64,000 nucleotides of DNA from the NCBI GenBank assembly GCA_016934035.1, contig JAFGTP010000058.1:1-64000 (forward strand), given 5' to 3'. Below, in pieces: positions 53,086-64,000 of the stretch (the stretch's first letter is position 1; every line of letters begins with the position of its first letter). Both the position numbers and the translations under genes were made by a program. The stretch comes from Fidelibacterota bacterium. GTDB lineage: Bacteria; Fidelibacterota; UBA2242; JAFGTP01. Under the pieces are notes generated by a model. That model was not told where the DNA came from and ran no database searches. It was given only the letters and a program-made list of their open reading frames with translations.

Positions 53086-53936
53086 TGAACAAAAGAGAGG
53101 AAATAATAAAAAAACTGGATACCATTCAATCCATTCCGGCTATTGTTTCCAAGGTATATAAAATACTTAAAAACCGGGATGAACTGGATTTCAAGGAATT
53201 GGTCAGAATGATTGAATATGATCCGGGGTTGACAACCAATATTTTAAAATATGCAAATTCTGCCTTCTATGGGTTTAAATATAAAATTTCCAGTTTACAC
53301 CAGGCCCTCATCAGGATCGGTATGGATAAAATATTTGATATTGTCGTCGCGGCTGCTGTAGGGCCAATCCTGAAACAAAGCGTGAAAGGCTATGACCTGC
53401 CCCGTGGGAAACTTTGGGAACACTCTATTGGTGTCGCTATCGGTTCTGAGCAATTGGCCAAGGAACTTAATATTCAAGCCCCAAATTACCTCTTTACCGC
53501 CGGTTTGCTGATTGATATCGGAAAAATAGTGTTGGGTTCCTTTGTGGACGTTGATGCACAGCCTATCATTGCCCTGGCTTTTGAAAAACACATTCCTTTT
53601 GATGTTGCCGAAAGGCGAGTGTTGGGAATCGATCATACGGAAGTGGGCGCATTGTTGCTGGAAAAATGGGGAATTCCCGAAGAAATTGTGATGGTTGAAA
53701 GATGGCACCATCAGCCAGATCGCTATGAAGGCGATAAACTGGTTGTTGACCTCGTGCATACTGCTGATACGCTGACCATGATAGCCGGAATTGGCGGATA
53801 TGGGACTGATGGCCTGAATTACCGGCCGTCACCGGAAGTCAGTACACGATTGGGGCTCACCCGGGCGATCAATGAAAAGGTAATTGCAGAAATAATTGGA
53901 AATGTTGAAAAAGTATATGAAATGCTAACCATCTAA
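53082..53936 (+). CDS. HDOD-domain protein
   Basis: The 284-residue protein has an HDOD domain over most of its length: IPAIVSKVYKIL, IEYDPGLTTNILKYANSAFYG, ISSLHQALIRIGM and the degenerate HD site FTAGLLIDIGKIVLG, where the His of the HD pair is Ile. HDOD proteins are thought to be catalytically inert and to act as scaffolds in signalling. The later HTEVGALLLEKWGIPEEIV ... WHH is also typical. It sits in the chemotaxis operon, as in several Gram-negative signalling clusters. Two ATG codons start the frame; either may be used. Confidence 0.88.
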   Translation: MMNKREEIIKKLDTIQSIPAIVSKVYKILKNRDELDFKELVRMIEYDPGLTTNILKYANSAFYGFKYKISSLHQALIRIGMDKIFDIVVAAAVGPILKQSVKGYDLPRGKLWEHSIGVAIGSEQLAKELNIQAPNYLFTAGLLIDIGKIVLGSFVDVDAQPIIALAFEKHIPFDVAERRVLGIDHTEVGALLLEKWGIPEEIVMVERWHHQPDRYEGDKLVVDLVHTADTLTMIAGIGGYGTDGLNYRPSPEVSTRLGLTRAINEKVIAEIIGNVEKVYEMLTI

Positions 53937-53948
53937 TATAGGTGAAAT

Positions 53949-54330
53949 ATGTCTTTAAATATTTTAATTGTGGATGATTCCCAGATAGTAAGACGAGTAA
54001 TAAGAAAAACATTAGATATAGCAGAAATACCCTATACGGAACTTTATGAAGCAGCAAACGGCAAGGAAGCGCTGGATTTGTTAAATGAAAATTGGGTTGA
54101 TCTGGTTTTCACCGATATTAATATGCCGATTATGGGTGGAATAGAAATGGTAAAAAAACTGAGTGTTGATGATGTCCTCAAAGATATTCCTATTATTGTT
54201 GTTTCAACAGAGGGTAGTACTTCAAGAATAGACCAGTTGAAGAAAGATGGTGTTTCAGCATATCTGCGAAAACCGGTCACTCCGGAACAATTGAGAGATA
54301 TTGTCAATGATTTGATAGGCGGAGGTGAAG

Positions 54331-54338
<8 letters not shown>
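53949..54338 (+). CDS. CheY-like response regulator
   Basis: The 129-residue receiver has DD at 9-10, phosphorylated Asp56 in VFTDINMPIMGG, the switch Thr/Ser in VVSTEGS and Lys in LRKPVTPEQL. The stretch STEGSTSRIDQLKKDGVSAYLRKPVTPEQL is typical of the CheY proteins of chemotaxis operons. The end overlaps the CheX gene by 8 bases, so it is coupled to its own phosphatase. Confidence 0.92.
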
Positions 54339-55835
<1,497 letters not shown>

Positions 55836-55850
55836 TGGTTAAATTTCGGC

Positions 55851-56390
55851 ATGGAATTTTTAGAATTAGTCAAAAAAAGAAAAAGTACCAGGAAGTATGC
55901 CAAAGAGCCTGTTCCTGATGAAGCAATCGAAAAATGCCTTGAGGCAGCCCGATTGGCGCCTTCAGCCTGCAATTCCCAACCCTGGAAATTTATTGTTGTG
56001 AAACAGCAGCAGTTGCGGGAAAGAGTCGTCCGCGAATGTTTTAATGGTGTTTATGCGATTAATTCTTTTGTGAAAAAGGCAAATGTACTCATCGTGGTGG
56101 TGCGGCAAAAATCCAATTATACATCCAGTCTGGGTGGAAAATTGCGGGAGGTGGATTTTGGTCTTATCGATATCGGAATAGCCTGTGACCATCTGACTTT
56201 ACAGGCCGAAGAAATGGGAATCGGAAGTTGTTGGATCGGCTGGTTTAATGAAAAGGCCCTGAAAAAAATTCTTGATGTATCCAAAAAGGACAAAATTGAT
56301 ATTGTACTCTCACTTGGTTACCCTGAAGAAGATTATATAAAACCCAAAAAACGGAAAACCCTGGAAGAAACACGGGAATATATAAAGTAG
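55851..56390 (+). CDS. Nitroreductase-family flavoprotein, second
   Basis: The 179-residue protein shows KKRKSTRKYAKEPVPDEAIEKCLEAARLAPSACNSQPWKFIVV, the FMN-binding start of the family, FGLIDIGIACDHLTLQAEEMGIGSCWIGWF in the middle and a last SLGYPEED. It probably reduces a quinone, nitro compound or related acceptor with NAD(P)H. It is close behind cheB and may be read from the same promoter, but nothing ties its role to chemotaxis. Confidence 0.87.
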   Translation: MEFLELVKKRKSTRKYAKEPVPDEAIEKCLEAARLAPSACNSQPWKFIVVKQQQLRERVVRECFNGVYAINSFVKKANVLIVVVRQKSNYTSSLGGKLREVDFGLIDIGIACDHLTLQAEEMGIGSCWIGWFNEKALKKILDVSKKDKIDIVLSLGYPEEDYIKPKKRKTLEETREYIK

Positions 56391-56458
56391 ACATATTTAC
56401 AAAATTTAAATACTCAATAAACACGGTTTTAAATCCTTTTTTAAAGCTGAAAAATAGT

Positions 56459-56489
56459 TTTGTATTTGAATTTTTTAAGTATATATTTG
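56459..56489 (+). promoter_or_regulatory. Bacteroidetes-type promoter of the EF-G gene
   Basis: TTTG (56459-56462), exactly 19 bases, then TATATTTG (56482-56489), the consensus TTTG-N19-TAnnTTTG. It ends 35 bases before the EF-G ATG. This is the best promoter match in the window. Confidence 0.7.
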
Positions 56490-56524
56490 CCACTTTGAAA
56501 ATTATTAAAGGAGTTATATAAAAT

Positions 56525-58597
56525 ATGGAAAATGCAAAAATTGCAAAAATTAGAAATTTCGGTATTGTTGCACATATCGATGCCGGAAAAACCACCACCA
56601 CGGAAAGGATTCTCTTTTATACCGGTATGACCCACAAAATCGGTGAAGTCCATGATGGTGCTGCGGTAATGGATTTTATGAAACAGGAACAGGAACGCGG
56701 AATTACTATATCATCGGCTGCAATTACTGTAAACTGGAAAAACAATCAGTTCAACATCATTGATACACCGGGGCACATTGACTTCACACTGGAGGTTGAA
56801 CGCTCTTTGCGTGTTCTCGATGGAATTGTCATGGTTTTTTGTGCTGTGGGTGGCGTAGAACCCCAGAGTGAAACCGTATGGCACCAGGCTGATGAACACA
56901 AAGTGCCCAGAATTTCCTTTATCAACAAAATGGACAGACTTGGATCTGATATTCATGGGACCGTTGAAGCAATGAATGAAATGTTGGGTGCCAATGCCAT
57001 TCTTTTCCAATTGCCTATCGGTTCCGAAGACAGTTTTCGTGGTATCATTGACCTGGTGCGAATGAAAGCCTACACCTACCAGGACCTCGAGGTGACGGAA
57101 ATTCCAATCCCGGAAGAATTGGTAAAAGAAGCGGAAAAATATCGTGATTTACTCGTTGAAAAAGTGTCAGATTTTGATGAAGAATTAATGGAAAAATATC
57201 TGGAAGGCAGTGCCATCAGTGAAGAGGATATTATCAAAGCTGCCAGACATGCGGTTCTGAATCTTTGCATTACACCGGTTTTTGTTGGAAGTGCTTTTAA
57301 AAATAAAGGCGTCCGGCTTTTATTGGATGCTGTCAGCGACTACCTGCCTTCACCGCTTGACCGTGGTATTGTAAATGGTGTGGATGTCAAAGATGCGGAA
57401 CTCCACCTCTCCAGAAAGCCGGAAATCAGCGGACCTACTGCTGCACTGGCTTTTAAAATTACCAATGACCCTTATGTCGGACAGCAGACCTTTGTTCGGG
57501 TTTATTCCGGTGAAATCAAATCGGGAACTTATGTTTTCAATCCGGTCAAAGGCCGCAGGGAAAGAATTGGCCGTATTTACCGAATTCACGCCAAAGATCG
57601 TCAGGAAGTGGATAGCCTGGTAGCCGGTGATATTGGCGCTTTGATCGGTATGAAATATACGACCACAGGTGATACTCTTTGCTGTGAGGATAAACCGATT
57701 ATCCTGGAATCTATCACATACCCGGACACGGTTCTGGATATGTCTGTGGCCCCTCAAAATAAAAAAGACCGTGAAAAACTCTCCGTTGCCCTTGGCAAAA
57801 TTGCGCTGGAAGACCCCTCTTTTAAAGTCCATTATGATGAAGAAACCGATGAAACAGTCATATCAGGAATGGGTGAACTTCACCTGGAAGTGATTGTCGA
57901 CAGGCTGAAAACAGAATATAAACTTGAAGTAGAAGTCGGTGCACCAAAAGTTGGCTACAGAGAATCCATTACCCGCGAAGCCGAAGGAGAACAGCGATAC
58001 AAGAAACAGACTGGCGGAAAAGGTCAGTTTGCCCATATTCTCTTTAGAATTGAACCCAATCCAGGAGAAGGTCTTGTGTTTGAAAACCATGTCAAAGGCG
58101 GTAATATTCCCAGAGAATATATTCCGGCGGTGGAAAGTGAATTTTTCAGAGTGGCCGCCAATGGAATTTTTGCAGAATATCCAATGGTCGATGTGAAATT
58201 TGTTCTCATCGATGGCAGCTACCATGCTGTGGATTCCAGTGAAATGGCCTTTCGCAGTTGTACCCGGATCGCCCTCAGAGAAATTATTCACAAGGCCGCT
58301 CCGCAGTTGCTGGAACCGCTCATGAAACTGGAAATCAATTGTCCTGATGAATACATGGGTGATGTGATCGGTGATGTCAACAAACGTCGAGGAAACATCG
58401 ACAAAATGAGACGTCATAGAAAAGGCAGCCAGAAACTTTCCGGCAATGTACCGCTAAAAGAGATGTTTGGCTATGCTTCTGCTCTCAGGACCATCACCAG
58501 CGGAAGAGCAAACTTTTCCATGGAATTCAATAAATATACACCGGTTCCCAAAGATGTCGAAAAGGAAATTCTGGATTCCCTGAAAGAAAATAAATAA
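56525..58597 (+). CDS. fusA: Translation elongation factor G
   Basis: The 690-residue GTPase moves tRNAs and mRNA through the ribosome after peptide bond formation. G1 is [15 protein letters not shown], switch I ends [11 protein letters not shown]3 DTPGHIDF, G4 NKMD; domains II-V follow, with the domain IV block [14 protein letters not shown] and domain V. It is not in a str operon (no rpsL, rpsG or tuf nearby), so it may be a second EF-G of the species or the only one, moved. The length agrees with the family. AAAGGAG lies 12 bases before the ATG. Confidence 0.94.
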   Translation: MENAKIAKIRNFGIVAHIDAGKTTTTERILFYTGMTHKIGEVHDGAAVMDFMKQEQERGITISSAAITVNWKNNQFNIIDTPGHIDFTLEVERSLRVLDGIVMVFCAVGGVEPQSETVWHQADEHKVPRISFINKMDRLGSDIHGTVEAMNEMLGANAILFQLPIGSEDSFRGIIDLVRMKAYTYQDLEVTEIPIPEELVKEAEKYRDLLVEKVSDFDEELMEKYLEGSAISEEDIIKAARHAVLNLCITPVFVGSAFKNKGVRLLLDAVSDYLPSPLDRGIVNGVDVKDAELHLSRKPEISGPTAALAFKITNDPYVGQQTFVRVYSGEIKSGTYVFNPVKGRRERIGRIYRIHAKDRQEVDSLVAGDIGALIGMKYTTTGDTLCCEDKPIILESITYPDTVLDMSVAPQNKKDREKLSVALGKIALEDPSFKVHYDEETDETVISGMGELHLEVIVDRLKTEYKLEVEVGAPKVGYRESITREAEGEQRYKKQTGGKGQFAHILFRIEPNPGEGLVFENHVKGGNIPREYIPAVESEFFRVAANGIFAEYPMVDVKFVLIDGSYHAVDSSEMAFRSCTRIALREIIHKAAPQLLEPLMKLEINCPDEYMGDVIGDVNKRRGNIDKMRRHRKGSQKLSGNVPLKEMFGYASALRTITSGRANFSMEFNKYTPVPKDVEKEILDSLKENK

Positions 58598-58626
58598 TTA
58601 CAAATTGTAATAAATTTTCTTATTTT

Positions 58627-58655
58627 AAGGCGGATATGAAGTCCGCCTTTTTTTT
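58627..58655 (+). terminator. Intrinsic terminator after EF-G
   Basis: Arms AAGGCGGA and TCCGCCTT with a 7-base loop and a run of about eight T, 29 bases after the stop. Confidence 0.88.
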
Positions 58656-58678
58656 GGAATTGTAGACAAGGATCCAAC

Positions 58679-59755
58679 ATGAAGAAATACTTTCTGATGA
58701 CGATAATTTTCCTTTTTGGTGTCAATAATTTTGCACAGACTATTGCGCCGGGATTGATCAGCGATTCTCTTTTCAATTATATTCGCGAGCATTATACCAC
58801 CACCAAAACCCTGGGCTATACCCGGTGCAGGGACACCATGTATGCCAAAATTGATAATGTAAATGATTCCTTGACATGCATCTATACCGGATATACAAAA
58901 TATCTGAATCCGGCTGTCGACCCTAGTGCGTCAGCCTATGACAATACCAATGGCGATCCCATGGATTGCGAGCACAGCTGGCCCAAATCCAAGGGCGCGG
59001 AAAAGGAACCGGCCCTCAGTGATATGCACCATCTTTTTCCAAGCCGGTCCAATGTCAATTCCGCCCGGAGCAATGAGCCCTTTGGCGAAGTTCCAGACTC
59101 AAAGACAGATAAGTGGTATTGGCTGGATCTGGCCATCACAACAAAACCGACTGAAAATATTGATCTGTACAGCGAAGACTGTAATGAGGACACTTTAAGT
59201 TTCGAGGGGGTTTTTGAACCCCGCGAAGGTGTCAAAGGTGACATTGCCAGGGCACAATTGTATTTTTTTACGATTTACAATGAAACCGCCGATACATCCT
59301 TTTGGTCCTTTGAAAAGAATACCATGCTACAGTGGCACCGGCAAGACCCGGTTGATGAAAAGGAATTAACACGCACCTGGGCCATTGCCAGATATCAGGA
59401 CAGCCTTCCCAATCCTTTTGTCATTGATTCAACCCTGGCACAACGCCTATGGCCGATGGAAACATCTCTTGAAAAGGAAGCAGACATTGCCCATGGGTTC
59501 ATTCTTCACGAAGCCTATCCGAATCCCTTTAATCCGAAAACCCACATTCGTTTTGAACTTTCCAAAAGTGCTTTTGTCCAACTGGAAATTTTTGATCTAC
59601 GGGGAAATGCTGTTGAAACGCTAAAAAAAGGATTCCTCCAGAAAAATGCCTACACGGTGACATGGGATGCCGGCAATTATCCTACGGGACTTTATATTGT
59701 CCGGTTTTCAGCCGATGATTTTCAGCAATATAAAAAATGCCTGTTAATAAAGTAG
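58679..59755 (+). CDS. Secreted endonuclease I with type IX-like sorting domain
   Basis: The 358-residue product has a signal peptide (MKKYFLMTIIFLFGVNNFAQ), an endonuclease I (EndA/NucM-like) domain of about 240 residues with the beta-beta-alpha metal site CEHSWPKSKGA and SDMHHLFPSRSNVNSARSN, and the sorting domain (LHEAYPNPFNPKTHIRF ... CLLIK). The His in CEHSW is the general base of the family. It should cut DNA and perhaps RNA outside the cell, giving phosphate and nucleosides; the adenosine deaminase at 31943 is a possible downstream enzyme but far away. Confidence 0.88.
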   Translation: MKKYFLMTIIFLFGVNNFAQTIAPGLISDSLFNYIREHYTTTKTLGYTRCRDTMYAKIDNVNDSLTCIYTGYTKYLNPAVDPSASAYDNTNGDPMDCEHSWPKSKGAEKEPALSDMHHLFPSRSNVNSARSNEPFGEVPDSKTDKWYWLDLAITTKPTENIDLYSEDCNEDTLSFEGVFEPREGVKGDIARAQLYFFTIYNETADTSFWSFEKNTMLQWHRQDPVDEKELTRTWAIARYQDSLPNPFVIDSTLAQRLWPMETSLEKEADIAHGFILHEAYPNPFNPKTHIRFELSKSAFVQLEIFDLRGNAVETLKKGFLQKNAYTVTWDAGNYPTGLYIVRFSADDFQQYKKCLLIK

Positions 59756-59766
59756 AAAGGATAACA

Positions 59767-60318
59767 ATGAAACGAAGTATTCTGATTATTTTGTCCCTGG
59801 CCATCCTTCTCCATGCCCAGGTTTTCAATACTGCCCGCACCTTGAATAAGTCCAAATTATCGGCCACCGGTGGATATGGCTTTTATGACGGAGGGGGAGT
59901 TGTTGTTGCAAAATTTGGATACGGACTGGGGAATCAGCGTGACCTGGCTCTGACTATGGGATTTGGGGATTTCTCATACCTCGGCTTGGATTTCGAAAAA
60001 GTGCTTCCCTGGGAAAACCTGGATTATCTCACCATGTCTTTGGCGCCGGGAATCCATTATAGCGATGGGTTTGTCCTGGATTTAACCTGGAATTGTTCTG
60101 TTCCTTTGGACAAGTCCCTGATACTTTTCAGCGGACTGGATATGGATCTATTGATCAACGAAGGTTCCGGGGTCCCGCTTTCCTGGTTTGTGGGCATGGA
60201 ACTTGCCTTTCAAAGGCGACTGACGCTTTTAGGTGAATATGATTTAGGCCTGAATAATGCCGGCAATTGCTTTGGGCTGGGGCTTTGTTTCTATTTCAGC
60301 GGAATTGCAATCAAATAA
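59767..60318 (+). CDS. Small outer-membrane beta-barrel-like protein
   Basis: The ATG at 59767, after AAAGGA, gives 183 residues with a signal peptide (MKRSILIILSLAILLHAQ). The rest is a series of short strands with alternating hydrophobic and polar residues (KLSATGGYGFYDGGGVVVAKFGYGL, DLALTMGFGDFSYLGLDFEK, YLTMSLAPGIHY, LLGEYDLGLNNAGN, FGLGLCFYFSG), as in 8-strand barrels. No family is recognised. It follows the endonuclease by 11 bases, so it is probably in its operon. Confidence 0.72.
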   Translation: MKRSILIILSLAILLHAQVFNTARTLNKSKLSATGGYGFYDGGGVVVAKFGYGLGNQRDLALTMGFGDFSYLGLDFEKVLPWENLDYLTMSLAPGIHYSDGFVLDLTWNCSVPLDKSLILFSGLDMDLLINEGSGVPLSWFVGMELAFQRRLTLLGEYDLGLNNAGNCFGLGLCFYFSGIAIK

Positions 60319-60653
60319 AACTGCGGGCTTGCCCAGAAACTGAGGGTCAGAAATGATTTTTTGAATATACCCTTCGCCTCAACAATGCAGGGGTAGCCTT
60401 ACCGCTGTCTCTTTTTTTTTAAACAATTTCATGGTGCCATGAATACTAAATCAGACCCCAACAATCTTTAACGAAACCTTAATTTTATTTTCACATCTTT
60501 TTCATTCTGGCGACGTAAAATTCCGTTGATTTTTAATTTTATTGAGGCTGAATTTGTTTTCATAATCAATTGATTGAGCGTTTACAATTTGTTTACACCT
60601 ATTTATTAAACTTCCCCGGGTTGAAAACAAATAATATAAAAGAAGGGTAAACG
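60319..60653. other. Intergenic stretch before the third TonB receptor
   Basis: 335 bases without a gene. Seen in it are an inverted repeat TTCATGG/CCATGAA (60428-60443), a 12-bp palindrome AATCAATTGATT (60564-60575) and two direct copies of GTTTACA 11 bases apart (60580 and 60591), which would face the same side of the helix. These may be regulator sites for the receptor gene. No promoter of the TTTG-N19 type is evident. Confidence 0.5.
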
Positions 60654-63575
60654 ATGAAAGTTACTTTGAAATTTTTAATGATATTGATGTTATTTTTTAG
60701 CAGCATTCTCCTGGGTCAGGATGGTATGGTTACTGGCCGTGTGATTGACGAAAAAACTGGTGATGAATTAATGGGTGCAAATGTTATTGTTGAAGGCATG
60801 GGCGCCGGTGGCGCTTCGGACCTCGATGGTGTTTATCGAATTTATAATATTGCACCGGGAACTTACAGTCTGCGGGTTTCCTATATCGGCTATCAGACCA
60901 AAAAAATATCCAACGTTGTTGTTACTTCAGATAATGTGACAACTGTTGATATTACCCTCTCTACCGCTAGCCTGGAAATGGAATCTGTGGTTGTAGAAGC
61001 AGAGGCCAAAAAGACGGGCGAATCCTATTTGCTATCCAAGCAGAAAAATTCCAGGAATGTTCAGGATGGAATATCAGCCAGCCAGATGTCCAGTAATGGC
61101 GATTCTGATGCAGCCGATGCCGCCAAGAGAATTGTCGGTCTGTCTGTTGTTGATGACAATACCATTGTTGTGAGAGGATTGAGTGGACGATATACACAAA
61201 CTGAGGTGAACAATGCGCCGATGCCCAGCCCTGATGCTGACAAAAGCGATGTGCCTCTAGACCTTTTCCCCACAGAATTGTTGGAAAGTGTAACCGCCAG
61301 AAAGACCTATACACCGGATATGCCGGGAGTCTTTGCCGGTGGAAATATTAATATTAAAACCAAAGCTTATCCGGATAACCGAATTTTTAATACCAGTCTA
61401 TCCTTTAGCAACAAATCCAACGTGATCGGATTGGACAATTATCTGCAATTTGGAAATACGGACAATTATTTCGGTTATGACAGCAAAAGGGAAATGCCCT
61501 CAATCGTTCCGGACAATACAAAGCTGACGGAATGGAACACTGAACTGAGTGAAGACAGAACCACACGGATTGGTATTTTAGGTGAAGCCGGACGTTCATT
61601 TTCTACTGATTTCATACCCAAATATTCTTCCGCCCCAACACAACCTCTTTCCTTTGGTTTGAGTTTCGGAGACCGTTTTGTACTGGGTGAAAATTTTGAA
61701 TGGGGGTTTTTCAGCAACAGTACTTTTTCAAATTCAATTTCCTACAATGAAGAACAGACGGCGAAATATGCATTGTCCTTTAACGGACTTGACAGTCTGG
61801 TGGGGTTTAACAATGAAAACTCTTCCTACTCAACCAATCTGGCATCATCCGTCAGTACCGGAATGAAATTGTTCAACAGCCATAAATTGAGTTTCCATTA
61901 TATCTATACTCACAATTCTGAAGATATGTCAAAAATCGGCAGGGGTTTTGCCAATCAGTTTGATGAAGGACTTTTTCTGAAAAATTACTATGTTGAAAAA
62001 CAAATCAGCAATTATACCTTTAATGGGGTTCATAATTTTGATAATTTTTTCAATAGTGAAATTGAATGGTCCTACGCTTTCGGACATTCTGTTCTTTATC
62101 AACCTGATGAAAAAGGCATGAACCTGAGGTCCAAAACTCAAGAAGATAGAGATGATTATCTTCAACTGGATGTTTATTCCTGGTCCGCAGGAACACGAAA
62201 ATATACCGAAGGTGAAGATAATAACAATAATTTTGATTTAAAATATGCCACTTATTTTACCGACGGTTTCGGCAGTAAATACCGATTGAATCTGGGTGGC
62301 AGGATTCAAAGTAAAGACAGATATTTTGCCAGCAGAAATTTTTATCATAAATATTCTACTAAATACTACAGTTCCACAATTCCATCTGATATTACGGTAT
62401 TTGAAGACGAAAGTTTAATCGGTTCTACCTTTGTTGACAGTAATTATTTTGCTGTTGATGCCGATGGTAATGTCACTCCCGGACTGATTGTAGTTGAAGA
62501 TACACGGTCTAATGATGCCTATGAGGCCGACGAAAAGATCAATGCCGGTTATTTTATGATTGATATTCCATTGAGTTTTGGATATTTTGCAGCATTGCGG
62601 GATATTCGACTGATAACAGGTGTGAGGCGAGAAGATTATCAATTGGAATTGAACCCCTATGACCCGGTTACCGGTGACAGGTTTGTCAGTAATATTACCG
62701 GCGATACACTTTTTTCAGAAATTGATGAAACAAAATATCTGCCGTCCGTCAATTTAATCGGAAAATTTAATAATAATATTAATGTCAGAGCATCATTCTC
62801 CAGAACTGTAGCCAGGGCAGAGTTCCGGGAAATCGCCCCCTTTGAATACCAGGCCTTTTATGGTGGTGATGTGCTGGTTGGATATCCCTATCTGAAAACC
62901 ACGGATATCTATAATTATGACCTTCGTTTCGAATGGTATCGTAAAGCCGGTGAAGTATTGGCATTGAATTTCTTTAAAAAGGATTTTGACAATCCGATTG
63001 AAGTTTCCCTAATCGAAACATCCGGCAAAATTTATAAAACCTATCAAAATGCAAAAAGTGCTGACAACTGGGGAATAGAATTTGACTCCAGACTAGGCTT
63101 GGATTTTATTCCGGTAAAATATGGTAAATTTACCTCATCCTTTAATTTTACCTGGACACAAACTGAAGTTTCTGTCAGTGATTCTGTACGTATGTTTACG
63201 GGTATTATTGTTGAAAATGAAGCGACTTCCAAGAACAGGGCCTTACAGGGACAATCGGACTTTATACTGAACGCCGGGCTCTATTTTAATAATCTAAAAG
63301 GATTTAATACGGCTCTTTCCTATAATTTCTTTAGCAAACGTACTGCAGCATTGGGGGTTAGCGGAATTCCTGATGAATTTGAATACCCTTTTAATTCATT
63401 GAATTTTACGGCCAGTCAAAAGTGGAACAAAATGAAATTTTCTGTTAAAATTAAAAACCTTCTAAATGATGAGGTCAGGTTTGGCATGGAAGACGAGATC
63501 CATGATAAAATTAAATATACCAGAATTTATAAACCGGGGTTGTCTTTCAGTCTTGGTGTGCAATATGACCTGTAA
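60654..63575 (+). CDS. TonB-dependent receptor, large type with regulatory-like domain
   Basis: The 973-residue outer-membrane protein has a signal peptide (MKVTLKFLMILMLFFSSILLGQ), a carboxypeptidase-regulatory-like domain (about 24-108: VTGRVIDEKTGDELMGANVIV ... SYIGYQTKKISNV), a plug (about 125-235; DAADAAKRIVGLSVVDDNTIVVRGLSGRYTQTEVNNAPMPSPD, LLESVTARKTYTPDMPGVFAGGNINI) and a barrel ending FSLGVQYDL. The plug is of a type common in FCB bacteria, different from the one at 19831. The ligand is unknown. A secreted protein gene follows on the same strand, 141 bases on, probably as its partner. AGAAGGG lies 7 bases before the ATG. Confidence 0.9.
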   Translation: MKVTLKFLMILMLFFSSILLGQDGMVTGRVIDEKTGDELMGANVIVEGMGAGGASDLDGVYRIYNIAPGTYSLRVSYIGYQTKKISNVVVTSDNVTTVDITLSTASLEMESVVVEAEAKKTGESYLLSKQKNSRNVQDGISASQMSSNGDSDAADAAKRIVGLSVVDDNTIVVRGLSGRYTQTEVNNAPMPSPDADKSDVPLDLFPTELLESVTARKTYTPDMPGVFAGGNINIKTKAYPDNRIFNTSLSFSNKSNVIGLDNYLQFGNTDNYFGYDSKREMPSIVPDNTKLTEWNTELSEDRTTRIGILGEAGRSFSTDFIPKYSSAPTQPLSFGLSFGDRFVLGENFEWGFFSNSTFSNSISYNEEQTAKYALSFNGLDSLVGFNNENSSYSTNLASSVSTGMKLFNSHKLSFHYIYTHNSEDMSKIGRGFANQFDEGLFLKNYYVEKQISNYTFNGVHNFDNFFNSEIEWSYAFGHSVLYQPDEKGMNLRSKTQEDRDDYLQLDVYSWSAGTRKYTEGEDNNNNFDLKYATYFTDGFGSKYRLNLGGRIQSKDRYFASRNFYHKYSTKYYSSTIPSDITVFEDESLIGSTFVDSNYFAVDADGNVTPGLIVVEDTRSNDAYEADEKINAGYFMIDIPLSFGYFAALRDIRLITGVRREDYQLELNPYDPVTGDRFVSNITGDTLFSEIDETKYLPSVNLIGKFNNNINVRASFSRTVARAEFREIAPFEYQAFYGGDVLVGYPYLKTTDIYNYDLRFEWYRKAGEVLALNFFKKDFDNPIEVSLIETSGKIYKTYQNAKSADNWGIEFDSRLGLDFIPVKYGKFTSSFNFTWTQTEVSVSDSVRMFTGIIVENEATSKNRALQGQSDFILNAGLYFNNLKGFNTALSYNFFSKRTAALGVSGIPDEFEYPFNSLNFTASQKWNKMKFSVKIKNLLNDEVRFGMEDEIHDKIKYTRIYKPGLSFSLGVQYDL

Positions 63576-63716
63576 AACAGGGCAACGTATTTAAAAATCA
63601 AAGAGATATTTGTATAAAATGACAGAGTAACTTGTAATTAGAGATGTGTTTAACCGGTTACTCTGTTGATATATACACACAGTTTGATGATCATAACTAA
63701 CTAAAAAGGAGATGTA

Positions 63717-64000
63717 ATGAGAAAACTTATTGTAACATTTTTATTGCTGATAAGTTCGATTGTGCTGGCCTTCGGTGCAAACGAAATATCAGGCGACATT
63801 ACGGCCGATGTAACCTGGTACGCCAACCAGGATTATCTGCTTGTGGGCCAGACTTTTGTGAAAAGTGGCGTGACTTTGACCATTGAACCCGGTACAATTA
63901 TCAAATCCAATGCTGATGATGGAACAGGACTTGCTCCTGCACTGGTTATTGAAAGAGGTGCCAAAATTATTGCCAACGGCACCGTTGACAAACCCATTAC
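63717..64000 (+). CDS. Secreted solenoid-like protein, cut by the window end
   Basis: Behind AAAAGGAG, an ATG opens a frame of 94 codons that is still open at the window end. It begins with a signal peptide (MRKLIVTFLLLISSIVLAFG) and continues ISGDITADVTWYANQDYLLVG, VKSGVTLTIEPGTIIK and LVIERGAKIIANGTVDKPIT. This start is well known from FCB surface proteins placed directly after TonB receptors of the type at 60654, which usually are 400-600 residues long and carry a sorting domain at the end. The role is unknown, maybe a SusD substitute. Confidence 0.75.
   Translation, partial: MRKLIVTFLLLISSIVLAFGANEISGDITADVTWYANQDYLLVGQTFVKSGVTLTIEPGTIIKSNADDGTGLAPALVIERGAKIIANGTVDKPI

Noticed and set aside
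57863-58417. 184-codon frame opposite EF-G
   Set aside because: Antisense shadow of a highly conserved gene.
60428-60443. Terminator after the small barrel gene
   Set aside because: The inverted repeat TTCATGG/CCATGAA has only a 2-base loop and no T run, so it is not an intrinsic terminator; the T run at about 60410 lacks a convincing stem.

Overview
The window looks like a chromosomal segment of an uncultured Gram-negative bacterium of the FCB superphylum (Calditrichota / Marinimicrobia / KSB1 / Fibrobacterota neighbourhood). The reasons are four secreted proteins with a type IX-like C-terminal sorting domain (YPNPFNP...K), two FISUMP proteins, a GWxTD protein, three large TonB-dependent receptors with an N-terminal carboxypeptidase-regulatory-like domain, and promoter sequences that fit the Bacteroidetes consensus (TTTG-N19-TAnnTTTG). 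The phylum is an inference; there is no rRNA here. The DNA is moderately AT-rich. Apart from a tmRNA I see no RNA genes, and there are no insertion sequences, prophage genes or CRISPR arrays.

Layout. 1-8.0 kb: a FISUMP secreted protein, a PutP-type symporter, a methyltransferase, and a metal-responsive minus-strand operon (DtxR/MntR-type repressor, His-rich membrane protein, TonB receptor) with a palindromic operator candidate. 7.5-11.7 kb: two unknown envelope proteins, then two tandem YfiR-like periplasmic proteins and an unknown secreted protein. 11.8-16.2 kb: a GWxTD protein, an RluA-type pseudouridine synthase overlapping an unusual TrpF-like/Smr fusion, and a regulatory-domain protein. 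16.4-30.3 kb: a sugar-utilisation locus (MFS sugar transporter, ROK kinase, LacI regulator, TonB receptor, two sorted secreted proteins, a 1425-residue adhesin-like protein) tied together by four copies of one LacI-type operator. 30.3-34.7 kb: FMN-binding/NapH-like membrane protein, PqqD-like protein, adenosine deaminase, HAD hydrolase, Mrp ATPase. 35-41.7 kb: a second FISUMP protein and an arsenic cluster (arsR, ArsP-like permease, thioredoxin-like proteins, ArsF, ArsG, arsC, acr3) with a broken DGC-domain gene inside. 41.7-44.8 kb: membrane protein, nitroreductase, aldo/keto reductase with ferredoxin-like clusters, tmRNA. 45.1-55.8 kb: a chemotaxis-type operon (CheA with three Hpt domains, MCP, beta-barrel protein, CheD, CheR, receiver, second CheD, HDOD, receiver, CheX, CheB). 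55.8-64 kb: nitroreductase, EF-G, secreted endonuclease I, beta-barrel protein, a third TonB receptor and the start of a secreted protein cut by the window end.

The points most worth a second look are the SusD-less LacI-controlled glycan locus, the TrpF-like/Smr fusion lacking the catalytic cysteine and coupled to a pseudouridine synthase, the DtxR/His-rich/TonB metal operon, the chemotaxis operon with a beta-barrel protein and two CheD paralogues, the tandem YfiR-like genes with duplicated upstream blocks, the eroded DGC gene in the ars cluster, and a tmRNA tag that appears not to end in AA.
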